Origin: Rhyacichthys aspro
Lineage: Eukaryota; Chordata; Actinopteri; Gobiiformes; Rhyacichthyidae
Direction: 5' to 3'
Assembly: GCA_036850595.1 (NCBI GenBank)
Contig: CM072151.1
Location: 23,838,597-23,902,596 of the forward strand
Length of the DNA stretch: 64,000 nucleotides
In this document: positions 44,691 through 55,201 of the stretch, one piece after another
How the letters are laid out: every line of letters begins with the position of its first letter
How positions within the stretch are numbered: position 1 is the first letter of the stretch
Notes under the pieces: generated by a model
What the model was told of the DNA's origin: nothing
Databases searched by the model: none
What the model saw: the letters and a program-made list of their open reading frames with translations, nothing else
Translations under genes and position numbers: made by a program

Positions 44691-45390
44691 TTCCAACATG
44701 GTTGTAAAAGTAATGAGAAACTACTGTCTTACCATAATAGACTAACCGAGACAATGGTTGGAATTTCTTAAATATTTAGGCATATCTATGTTCCAACTTG
44801 GAAGTTATCAAATAAATATTGGTCTATGGTTAGAAGTATAAATGCTATGGCGATAAAAACACTTAAAATATATGGATTTATTTAACTACATATCAAATGG
44901 CATATCAAATAAGCCATGAGTATCTTAAGAATAAAATAAATAAATCAAAAAGGTCTATGATAGCGTATCAGTAAAATTAATTTTAATTTAACCTTTTCCG
45001 TTTACATTTTCCAAACTTTGTTGTTTGTGGTGTATCCGTTTGCATTGTACTGGAGCTTAAGTGTCTTTTCAATACACAAGGTGCCATGTAAGCCATAAGG
45101 TGGTACAGTCTATCATGACATGAATGTCCTATCAGGTGTTATGGCTCTTTTTTCTCTCCAGCCAATCAGAATGGTTGGTCTTGACTTGCGTACATACATC
45201 GTCGTCCACACTTCACGAAATGACATGCAGCTGCTTCAAGTGAGCTATTAAGATGATGCCGTTCAAGTTTGTAATTTTTTATTTGCATAATCAAACTTTA
45301 AAAGTAGAAAGCACGTCAATCATTGTCAATTGAAATTTACGCAAGTAACCTTTCAGTTCGATTTAGACTATGGCAAATGGATTGAAATAA
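44691..45390. other. Spacer upstream of the five-exon gene
   Basis: A frame near 44755-44880 ('EFLKYLGI') may be a LINE scrap. The 220 bp before 45391 would hold the promoter and 5' UTR of the gene; no TATA box in a convincing position is seen. Confidence 0.35.
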
Positions 45391-47901
45391 ATGTGGTCAC
45401 GAACGGAGCCCAACAGGACAGAGGCTGCTAAGGTGTTGCTATTTGGTGGTAAGTTAAAGGTAAATAAATTTCGCTAACAATTTTTATTTTTTATCTTTAT
45501 TTTTTTCATGAGAAAACATTAATACCCAATGCCCCCTTCCCTTTCAGATTCATTTCAAGAACTCGTCAGAAAGAAAAATCTTTTCATTCTTGGAAAAAAC
45601 AGTTGGGCCGCAGAAGAAGCAACATGTGGATGAACACGTGGCGACAAGGGTGAGGCCAGTCAGGTAAGACAAAAAAAAATGTATTACATATTGCTCTATT
45701 AGCTACATTTTAATCAATTTCTGTTTTAAATGTCACCTGTAAATGTTTTTGTGTTCATTTATTAAAATGTTTTAGTTTATAATCTCATCAAATGGCAATT
45801 AAATAAAAAGCATATTAATAAGGTATCTTTATTCCACATCTTGTTTTTTAGGCAAAGGAAAAGACACAAGACTGAAAAAACAAAATTAACTGCCTTTGCA
45901 AGGGACCAAGTAATCCAGCAACTCAAACCACTACTTTCTCAAAAAAGAACTCTCCAGCAGTTGGAGGAACTTTTTAGCAGCAGTTCAGTAGCGGGCCGAT
46001 CACCTGTCCACAGGGTAAGGCTAGTGTTTTTTTGGTGTTGCACCCCAATTCAATAGATTATTTATTTAATTAAAGATGACATTTTAATATTTAACAAGTC
46101 CAATTAAACATAAAATAATGTAGTGACAAATGTAAAACCTGATTCTAAATACCTTCCGTATCATATTTGATGCATACTACTTCAGAACGTTTATAAATGT
46201 AAAAAGTATTAAGTCATTATAGGTTACTTTTATAGAGTAAATAGTGGATCATTAGGATCAGTAATATTAATGTAATTAGTACCATAACCTTTGTAAAATG
46301 AACAAAGATAATCTCATGTTGAAGGAAGCCATTTTGAGAAAGGCTGCCTTCAGCCTGCTATTGACTGCAGTGCACCAGTACATCCACCAGGGGGCAGATG
46401 ATATTCATCAAATTGCATACAACAGTTTTTTAAAGAAGGTTTTGTTTAAAGGTCCTATATTATACTATTTTGAACATTATATAGTGTATTTTTGGATACA
46501 TTTAGGTTACCATATCCCGTTTTGCACACAATAATTATCTTATACAAGCGGTTTGGATGAGCTCTCATCATGAGCCCTAAGTGAACGGTCTCATTTGGCG
46601 CTGTCACTTTAAGGCTCAGCTCTTCCGCGTTGGCTCCGCCCACTCATGACATCACGCTAGCGCTGTGCTGGAAACAGACTGAAGTAAACACGGTACATCG
46701 TAGTAATAACTTTTTCAGCAATGGCTTTGAGAGTAACTGAGCCGTATATCTTCGACCCAGAGTCTGACTCTGAGTTCGAAGAACATGAGCAAACACAAAA
46801 AACTTCGAAGGCTTCTACAAGCAGTTTCTGCTTGGTAAATGAGAAACTATTTATTGTGTATGTTTCTATGGTGTAGCCCGTAGCATAGCGCGTGTTAACT
46901 GCTTCTGTTTATAGGTGAAGTTGAGAATGTATGCTGCCTGGAGACTCCTAAGGTAGCTGTTGTGCAGTGTATTGAAGGAACTATAACAAAGTAGCCTAGC
47001 AATATGTAGAGCTATGCAGTAATACTTGTTAGTAATACATGTTGCTGACGGTAAGTAAGCTAACACAGTAGCAGCGATGCTTCTTTGTGCGTCTGAGCTG
47101 CAGAGCATGGCACTTGTTGACAGTGCAGGAGAGAGGGGCTGGAGGAGTGTGGAGGAGCACTTCCTGGAGAGGAGTGGTTTACTTCACATATTGACGTCAT
47201 TGCGTGAAACAGCTCGTTGAAAGGACTGTAGCTCAAACTAAATAAATTACTCAAACATGCGCAAATGAAACAAAACACAACTTTGGGTATGTGTTTGAGG
47301 TAGAAACAACGTTAGAACATGGTTAAAGCTCAGAAAAGTCGATTTAGCATAATATGGGACCTTTAAGTGGGTTTCAGAAAAACCTGTTTCAAATATGATG
47401 CAAATGTAATAGGGTCACAGCTCCAATGCAAACTAGACTAGTGTGATGAAAATATATCCAGTTACGCTTTGAATCCGCATGTTTTGTGTTCAATTTAAAA
47501 CCACTAAATGTGTAGCTCATGGCTGTTGAACAATACACAGTAGAACCAGAAACACAGTGAGAAATGTTTTGTCTCATCATTTATAATACATTTTTATCTT
47601 TCATTGATAAATTTTATTTTTTTAGGTAAAGCAAAGAAAAGAGGCATTGCCTCTGCAATTCTTGTCACAGGCAAGCAGTTCAAATGATACCAACATAGGA
47701 AGCCCACAACATGCAGACATTGTAAGTAATTTTTCATTTTCCATTACCATTTTCATACCTAAGCTTTTTTTTCCATTCCATTACAATGGGTGTTATAATT
47801 TCCAGGATGAAAGCTTTGAAGATTTCACTTCAGTCGTTAAAGAGGCATGTGCCACTCTCCTCCCCAATCATACTGTTGCGCCTACCATGGAGGAGATTAT
47901 T
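45391..47901 (+). CDS. Undescribed five-exon gene model, 180 codons, open 3' end
   Basis: Exons: 45391-45459 (starts ATG), 45548-45663, 45852-46014, 47626-47721 and 47806-47901. Every junction is GT-AG (donors GTAAAT, GTAAGA, GTAAGG, GTAAGT, GTATGT; acceptors all end in AG, three with T-rich tracts), and the frame is continuous with phases 0, 2, 0, 0. The product begins 'MWSRTEPNRTEAAKVLLFGG', continues with 'SFLEKTVGPQKKQHVDEH', a basic stretch 'RQRKRHKTEKTKLTAFARDQ', a Leu/Gln-rich helical part 'QKRTLQQLEELFSSSS', and ends 'CATLLPNHTVAPTMEEII'. The basic cluster could be a nuclear-localisation or DNA-contact segment, and the Leu/Gln part a coiled coil. No known domain is recognised. Reading past the last donor gives a stop after 13 codons; otherwise more exons lie downstream. 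It could be a host gene or a gene of an undetected large transposon. Confidence 0.6.
46450..47362 (+). mobile_element. 913-bp TTAA element, copy 2, inside an intron of the five-exon gene
   Basis: TTAA (46446-46449), then 'AGGTCCTATATTATAC'. The right end is 'GCATAATATGGGACCT', then TTAA (47363-47366). Direct repeat of 36370-37304. The embedded ATG ORF (46721) has an extra base in the lysine codons, and exon 2 has lost about 32 bp including the C-x-C-G-N residues, so its coding start is dead. It lies between exons 3 and 4 of the gene model. Confidence 0.9.
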
Positions 47902-48904
47902 GTATGTCTTCGTGGGAAGTGTTTTGGCTTATTAAAATGTAAGGCATATCCATTCTAAACTTTCCTTAAATGGTTCCATTGATCTAGAACTGCCTGAGAC
48001 CTTAAAATTGTTTAAAAACAAAGTGTTTGGAAAATATGAAAGCATAAGGCATTTAGTATTAATTGTTGTAATTATTTATACAATATAATTTATTTTATCA
48101 AAAGACTCCAATAACTTAAATTAACTTTCTTACACCCCTAGAGCATTTTTTGATGTTTCACACCTTTTTTTGTGTGGATAACTTTGGCTGTGTGTATACA
48201 AATGGCATAAATTTTGTGTATTTTGGGATCAATTTTAAGATTTCAGGTTTTTTTTTTTTTTTACTTTTAATAGACTGTAAAATGAAAATAGTAACACCCA
48301 TCGTCCTCCGTCATCTTTTGTGCCATTGAATACACTGCCACTGCTGTATACCTTTATTTATTTTTCATGGATTCATGATAGAGAGGGACAAGAATTTTAC
48401 TTTATATTGTTTTGGACTAGATGGCACAATTTTTCCCATATATGAGAGAGAGATTTCAAAATGGGGCAATGGCTCCATTGATGGTTATATAAATTATTGG
48501 TTCTGTAGGGCCAATTTAATAAATATTTTAGGGATGTCATAATGTGGTGTGCATGTGTGTGTTGAGAAATTAGTGTGTTTGTGTATGTGTGTGTCTGCAT
48601 CCAAAATGCTGTCCTTACCAAGAAATGCATATTACCGTTGCCAACAAGTTGAATTCTATTCAATTCAAATCGATAAAGTGCACACAATTCAAAGTTCATT
48701 ATGTGCCAGGGGGCAGGGGCACTTCAGAGGAGGAGAGTGAGGAAGAAGAGATGGAGCTGGAGGAGCAAGGGGTTGAGCCCTGCCCCACCTGGATATCGAG
48801 GAGTGGCGTTACCTGTCCCCGACTGCGGAGAATGCCATTCCGTACCTGGCCGCTGGGATCCCTCGTCCCGGGATCACTCGCTATGCTGCCTCCCGGGTTC
48901 ATAA
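47902..48904. other. Spacer with a GC-rich patch at 48720-48900
   Basis: AT-rich to 48700. The GC-rich patch then has a plus-strand frame reading 'LDIEEWRYLSPTAENAIPYL' and 'AAGIPRPGITRYAASRVHN', running into the SINE head. It looks protein-like but is unassigned; no next exon of the gene at 45391 was found. Confidence 0.35.
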
Positions 48905-49305
48905 CATAGCAGAGTGGGTAGCACTCCTGCTTCACAGCAAGAAGGTCATGAGTTCAAACCCCGGCTGACTCAAACAACCTTGGCTGGTTACGGCCAACTC
49001 AAACATCCTTGGCTGATTGTGGACGACTCAAAACATCATCAGCTAAATCTGGTCTTTCTGTGAGGAGTCTGCATGTCCTCTAGCTCCTCCCACCACCCAA
49101 AGACATGCATATATAGGTCAATTGGCAACTATCCTGGCAAATATCCCCAGTGAATGAATGTGAGAGTGAATAGTTGTCTATCAGTGCAACTTACTGGCCA
49201 TGGTCCAGACTGTACCCCACCCAAGGCCCAAAGCTGCTGGAATAGGCTCCAGCCACTCGCGACAACGGGACTAAGTGGTAGAAAATGAATGAATAAATTA
49301 ATGTC
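48905..49305 (+). mobile_element. tRNA-derived SINE (plus strand)
   Basis: Head 'TAGCAGAGTGGGTAGCACTC' (A-box-like), then 'GGTCATGAGTTCAAACCCC' (B-box-like), body with 'gtctgcatgtcc', 'caaagacatgcat', 'ggcccaaagctgctgg', and tail 'gtagaaaatgaatgaataaa'. Same family as 22548 and 23980 but more diverged. A target duplication was not found. Confidence 0.85.
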
Positions 49306-49829
49306 TTTTTTGTCCTATTTTGAAATCAAGTTCTAATGACAAAAAATGGCGTTTAAGGGGTTAAATCTTAGAAACACAATAAATATTTGCTATGTATGGT
49401 GAGGACTGAAGCTGATTATAGTATCCATTTAAAAAAAATGGAATTATGCATTATTAGATAATATTTCTATAGCAGTCTTTATTGGAGCATATTTTTGTGT
49501 GTGCTAGGGCGACAGGTGTGACATTTAACTTATAATCTGACACTGCACAAAAAAAAAGCAGTAAGACGGAAGTGCAACAAAGAGCACTTCTGCCAAAAGA
49601 AAAAGGAATAAATAATTGTTTTGAACATAAACCAAAAAAATTATGGATGTTTATCTGGGGGGGGGGAGTGATTTATATTAGTGTTTTATTTATACGTTTT
49701 TACTACCCCATAGTTTGCGCAAAAGTTGGATTAAAAAAAAGAACAATTACAATATAAGGTTAATGTGGATGTTTTATAAATAGCCTTTTAATACAAATAA
49801 AGTTAAATTGAAATTGACTATTTGATCAT
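49306..49829. other. Spacer, nothing recognised
   Basis: 49468-49530 ('gtctttattggagcatattt' with 'gctagggcgac') resembles bases 1-55 of the window ('ctctttattggagtattttt', 'actagggcgac'), so a short dispersed repeat is shared. Confidence 0.45.
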
Positions 49830-50010
49830 ATACCATACCATACCTACTTTATTTATAAAGCACCTTTAAAACTGTGCAGTCGGCCAAAGTGCTGTACACA
49901 AGCAATAAAATAAATAGGAGATAAAACACAAAACACAGTACAATACAAACACAATGCAATAAAACTGTAAAAGACATAATATAAAATAATAATAATAAAA
50001 ACATATATAT
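49830..50010 (-). mobile_element. Probable LINE 3'-end fragment
   Basis: 'accataccatacctacttta' followed by 'tttataaagcacctttaaaa' and 'ggccaaagtgctgtaca' is the style of tail and 3' UTR of fish L2-like LINEs read from the minus strand. No coding part is retained. Confidence 0.4.
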
Positions 50011-50864
50011 TTAGTACACAAAGTCCAATATACTGGAAGTATACCAAGTATACATAAAAGCACACAAAAGTACATTAAGTACACTTCATACAGACGTTTA
50101 ATGTAACTTAAATGTACTTAGCACAAAATAAATTGTTTCAAAATCGCACACCTAAAGTTTACTTGAGAGAAATTTTAACATACTTGAATATTTTTTTCAC
50201 CAGGGAAGCCAAACAGATACCTGTATAAGAGGTGAGAACAAACCCTAAACCCTAAAAAAGTAACTTGCTTTGACGAGGCCCCATTTGTCACAACTCTGGT
50301 TCAACATGCTTGGCCAAACAAAAGGGGAGACAACACAGGCTAAATATTAACTTAAACTTTAATTAAATCCATATTTCAGTATGTAAATCAATGTGTTTGT
50401 AGTGTTGAGTGCACATGAGGTGTGTGTTTTTGACATTTATTTTAAAGATCAGCAACACCATGACATCATTACACAGTTAAAAGAAAAAATTCAACCTTCC
50501 TAAATCAGATTTTTGCCATTTCATTCAGATAAGGCTCATCACTTGGCAACTGCCAAACCTCTCAATTTCATCTGAGCCAGTCACAGTGGGCTAGATCATG
50601 TCCCTGAGTCCATACATGAAAGGTCTCAAAACTAGATAACATGATGTTGGACCTAATGAGCCTCTCAGTAGATAAACTGGCCAACTGATCTTCTCTCTGT
50701 GAGCACAGTTTAAGTCACACAAAGGACTTACATGCTTGGGACACTCTACACATCTTTCACAGTCTTTACAGATTTTGAAAAGAGTAGGAATACACACTAA
50801 CAGACTGGTTTCAGATTTTTGTATGAAGACCTAAAGACTGGGATCACATACTTAATAACTGTGC
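50011..50864. other. Spacer, nothing recognised
   Basis: A 68-codon cysteine-containing minus frame (50591-50797) has no identified motif. Confidence 0.3.
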
Positions 50865-51632
50865 CTGGTGAGGGATCACATTCAGCCCCTGTACATCGGC
50901 GGGGACTGTGTGGAGAGGGTGGCTGCCTTCAAGTTCCTGGGCGTTACCATCAAGGAGGACCTGACCTGGAGCGCCAACACCACTGCTCTGGTGAAGAAGG
51001 CCCAGCAGAGACTGTACTTCCTCAGACTTCTCAAGAAGAACAACCTGAGGGAGAAACTGCTGGTGTCCTTCTACCGCTGCTCCATAGAGAGCATCTTAAC
51101 GTACTGTGTCTGTGTTTGGTTTGCCAGCTGCACAGCAGCAGACAGAAAAAGCGCTCCAGAGGGTCACCACCACAGCCCAGAAGATCATCGGCTGCCCTCT
51201 CCCATCCCTAGAAGAACTATACAGTTCCCGCTGCCTAAACAAAGCAAGAAATATTATACAGGACTCATTCCACCCCGGACATTCTCTGTTTGAACTGCTG
51301 CCTTCGGGAAGAAGATACAGGACAATCAAAACAAGGACAAACAGATTAAGAAACAGTTTTTACCCAAGAGCCATAATCACATTAAATGCGGATTTGTCTT
51401 TTTAAGTGCAATATCTTTATTTCTTCAATTTTAGGGAGCCGTGCAATAGCGGAAGGTGATGGATGTGTGTGTGTTTTAACCGCTTTTTAAATTTAAAAAA
51501 AATTTTTTATTTATTTTATTTTATTTATTTATTTATTTATGTAGTTTTTATCTGCACCGATGGTTTGCACTTTTAATTTCGTTGTACAATGTACAATGAC
51601 AATAAAGTTATTCTATTCTATTCTATTCTATA
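50865..51632 (+). pseudogene. LINE 3' part (CR1/Rex1-like), 5'-truncated, with tail
   Basis: The frame reads 'FKFLGVTIKEDLTWSANTTA', 'KKAQQRLYFLRLLKKNNL' and 'FYRCSIESILTYCVCVWFAS'; then a one-base shift near 51140 leads to 'ALQRVTTTAQKIIGCPLPSL', 'HSLFELLPSGRRYRTIKTRT' and 'NSFYPRAIITLNADLSF' with stop. The 3' UTR has 'GTACAATGACAATAAAG' and a tail of (ATTCT)n, as in fish CR1/Rex1-type LINEs. Close to intact apart from the truncation and one frameshift. Confidence 0.88.
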
Positions 51633-51639
51633 TGCAACC

Positions 51640-52075
51640 CAAGACGCACAACAGCAAAATACGGTAATATTTTACACCCTCACCCCCACATAATGGAAAA
51701 CAAATGAAGTGACAGTGGTTTGGTGTTCAGTAGTTTCAATGCTCAGGAGGAAGATGAATAGTGACTTGTGGTTTCAGTGCACGGGAGAATGAAGCGACTT
51801 TAATAGATGCGCAGTTGCGCTTTAACAGTGCGCAGGAAGAAAAAGTGACAGTGGTTTGGTGTTCAGTGGTTTCAGTACGCAGGAGGAAAAAAAATAAAGC
51901 AACTTGGTTTTAGTGCACAGGAGGAAGATGAATAAAACCATCAATGACTTTCCTGTTTTGTTTGATCAGCACTTTTACTGCCGTGTTACAGGCACTGTTC
52001 GGAAACAATCAGTTCAGGTATATGAATAAACACTTATGGTACAAAATCTTTCTATGTAAATATCTTATTTCTCCG
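51640..52075 (-). repeat. Dispersed repeat, inverse copy of 43630-44060
   Basis: Starts immediately after the LINE tail with 'tgcaacccaagacgcacaac' (inverse of 44045-44064) and runs to 'tgtaaatatcttatttct'. Its far side continues to 'cggcttatagtccggtgtgg'. Confidence 0.7.
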
Positions 52076-53299
52076 CACCGGACTATATCGGCGGCTTATA
52101 GTCCGGTGTGGCTTATATGTGACAAAATATATATTTCTTTTAAATTTTAAAAGTTAAGTTTAATCTTTATGCCAACTCTGTATCAAGTAACTGTGTAGAT
52201 CTTACTGGAAGAGCCAAGCCTGGAGGCCAGAGGCCTGAAGCCAACAGGAATGGTGCTGGTACCAACAGGTCCAAACTTCTCGGTACTGCCGATGAAGGTT
52301 CGGAGTTGGGTTCCCAACGCTAGCTGACTGTGGCGGTCCTCTGTGGAGGGCTCTTAGTGGTTCTCACTCTGCCTAGGGCTCAGCTGAGTCACAGTTAAAC
52401 GAGAGTCTGGCATAAAGAAAGTCAAGTCTCAATGCCAATTGGAAAAACATTATTTGTAGACTTAAAGCAAAAGTTTCCGTAGCAGCAATTGAACCATAGA
52501 TCAATTAAAACACGTCCTTAGGACGGGCAGGACTTAAGTAGCCTACACTGAAGAAACATGCTCTCAATAGTAAAAATAATCAATTATACATAAATGAGTG
52601 TTCAGGCGTTGCCCTGAAAAATTAAAGACAAAGATACAAACAAATCTACTGAACGACTGAACACTGAAAAACTCAAAACTGAAAAGACTGAACAACACAA
52701 AACTGAGAAAGAATGGTGAATAAAAAAAAGCCTGAAAACTAGGAGAGAACTGAACAAGGAGGGAATTGGAAAACTAAAAAGACTGAGGTGCCAATACCCT
52801 CAAAGCTGTTTTATCATTTTGGAACTTACAGAGGCGTGTCTACGCAATGGCGGTGTCAAGTTATGTAGTTTGTTCAGCTCTTGCCCAAACTTGAAAAACT
52901 GCCTGATCAATACTGAAGGACGCCAGGGACAACTCAAATCTTTTCCTCTTCTTTTATTTAGGTTGAATTAGTACAATTAGTAGGCTTATAGGTTGATAAC
53001 CTTTAAAGAAACAATACAAACATTCAATTATTAAATTAATATTTTTGAATTGCAATTACACTTAACAGTTTCCAAAGACAACAACTCAAATTGGATTAGA
53101 AATTAGAAATTTGCACATGAAGTATATTAATATTTAATTTAAGCTTAAATTTAAACAGCCTAAACAATACAATTTAAATTAAATTCATTGGATTCAAACA
53201 TGAACCCAAACCTTAAGGTCTCTCAGTACAATGATTGAGCCATGATAGTGTACCAAAATATATTAAGTACCAAACAAAACATTCAAGTTATTTGGCTCC
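52076..53299. other. Spacer; A-rich degenerate repeat at 52640-52770
   Basis: 52640-52770 repeats 'ctgaaaaactcaaaactgaa'-like phrases. 52190-52400 is GC-richer and might be the LTR or 3' flank of the retrovirus-like relic on the minus strand, but no second LTR is seen. Confidence 0.35.
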
Positions 53300-54400
53300 A
53301 TGTAATGAAATAAACAATTGGCGTCTACCGACAATAACAGTTCAACTTTTCAATTTACATTTGTGTTCCAAAATCCATTTCCCTACTAACCAGTTGCGTG
53401 TTCAGTAGCTTGACCCATGAGCTGAGTTCTTCTGTGTCTTAGTTGTTTGGTCAAAATGCCAGTATAATTTCCTTGGTGCCTGCTGCCAGTGTGATTCCTT
53501 TGTTCACAAACTTTTCCCATGCAGATGTGCAGGTCTTGAGGCTGCTTCAGGAAGTGGTGCACTAACACCCAGTTCTCTCTGCCCCCTGCAGGTTTGGAGG
53601 CTGGGAGCTGAATGCATGTCTAAGTGAATGAGTTTGAGTTTGAGTGGTTCAGTGTGATTTGAGATTTGACGCGACAGGCGAGTTTCTTTGTTGGAGCTGC
53701 CGTTATTGACAGATATAGGTGTTATTAACATAACAAGGCAAGATATCGTAGACCCAAAATAAAGGGAACACACTTATTAGAGCACAAATTAACAGAAATA
53801 TGAATGGACGAGGTAACAACATGACCCCTCCTTGTGATGAAAGCAACAGTGTAATTCTATCTAAAATCAGCTGAAAGGCAAAAATATATTAGTGGTGTCC
53901 TCAGAATTTAGAATTGATAATCAAGAGCTAAAATTTTGTTATATTTGAGCAGCTACGGGACACCTGCTGTTTTTTCAATGTTTGGCAGGGTTTTCTTGCT
54001 CCAATTGATCTTGTCTGATGGTTTCCAGGGAGTGAGTAGGAGGTCCATATTAGTGTGTCTCCTAGGAGACCCCCTCAGCCACTGATCCAGAGACCGTCTT
54101 CCCTCTAAGTGACTAGGATCTTAATTCTTCACTGGGTTTGAGATGACCTGCTTCCCAGTCACCACAGTCCCCAGCACCAGAGTCTGGGTCTGTCGACACA
54201 GGTACCTTTTTACAGTGAGTCAGATGGATCCACGTGGTTCTCTCAGCTATTTTAACTGCTGTGGGGGAGATGAGCAGGACTTGATAAGGGCCCTCCCACC
54301 TTGGACTAGACCAGTTTGCCTTTTGACAGCTTTGATCAGGACCCAGTCCTGTTGAGTGCCTTTAGTCAACAAGTTTATTTAGTTCAGTTTTTGGTGCAGC
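53300..54400 (-). pseudogene. Endogenous retrovirus-like relic: integrase C-terminus and env start
   Basis: From 54360 downwards the minus strand reads 'QQDWVLIKAVKRQT' and, through frameshifts, a segment with the Trp-Ile-x-x-x-x-x-Cys layout that closes the integrase of gamma/epsilon-type retroviruses (54350-54170). Below it a hydrophobic, leader-like stretch (near 53830-53750) and a Ser/Thr/Asn-rich frame (53773-53504) occupy the place of an env start. Stops and shifts interrupt all frames. LTRs, gag and most of pol are absent. Assignment is by motif layout only. Confidence 0.55.
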
Positions 54401-55199
54401 TTTTTGCATATCTTTTCACACATAATGGTCTATATTGGGGCTGGGCAATATAATCTTAGATTTTAAAAATCTGGTTTCCGATTTAATAAGATTTTTTTTC
54501 CTTTGAAATTAAACTGTAAGCAACATGATTTAAGTATCCAAAAAGTTTCACTTCATTGTTTCAAATTTTTTTTCTTTTTTGCATTAAGGTGCAAACAAAC
54601 AAGCCAAAAGTGTCTGAAAACAGGCTCTGTTATTGTAAACCAAGAAGACAGCTTTTGTTCAATCAAATCCGGCTCTTCTCGAAGATTCATATTTTTTTAT
54701 TTTTTTTTGCTCGGCTCCCTTATGGCTCTTAATTTTGTATCACTCATGTCCTTTTATTTTATCCCAATTTAGTGTCGACAAGCAATTTTTTATTCAGTGT
54801 TTTAATAAAAACTTTATTTTATAAATGTTAGAAAAAGGACAGTTAATATTATTTAACATTGTAATAAAACTTTTAATTGAACAATTGGAGACTCCCACAG
54901 CAAACAAATAAAATAAAGGGAAAAGTCTTAACATTTAGTCTCTTTGGTGCATAGCTCTTTAGCATCCAGGAAGATGCCTCAGTCTGATGCGATTTCTGCA
55001 TTCTATTATTATTTTTCTTCTTTTCTGTTTATTGTTCATTTCTTTACTTCGTTTAATTATGCTTCCCTTAAAATTCGAATGATCACACCATCAATTAAAT
55101 TTTTTGTAATGTAATTTTTTTGTATTTCAAATTAATATCAAAATAAACAGACTAATTTTCATAATTTGAAATCGTGTTTATACACAATTTAAGCATTAA
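54401..55199. other. AT-rich spacer, nothing recognised
   Basis: 'ggggctgggcaatataatct' near 54437 resembles the end of a common fish MITE, but no partner end was found. Confidence 0.35.
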
Positions 55200-55201
55200 T
55201 A

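Noticed and set aside
50230..50255. Telomere-like 'CCCTAAACCCTAAA'
   Set aside because: Only two units and not the vertebrate TTAGGG repeat.
50591..50797. Cysteine-containing 68-codon minus frame as a zinc finger
   Set aside because: Cysteine spacing matches no known finger, there are no splice sites in good position and no partner exon.
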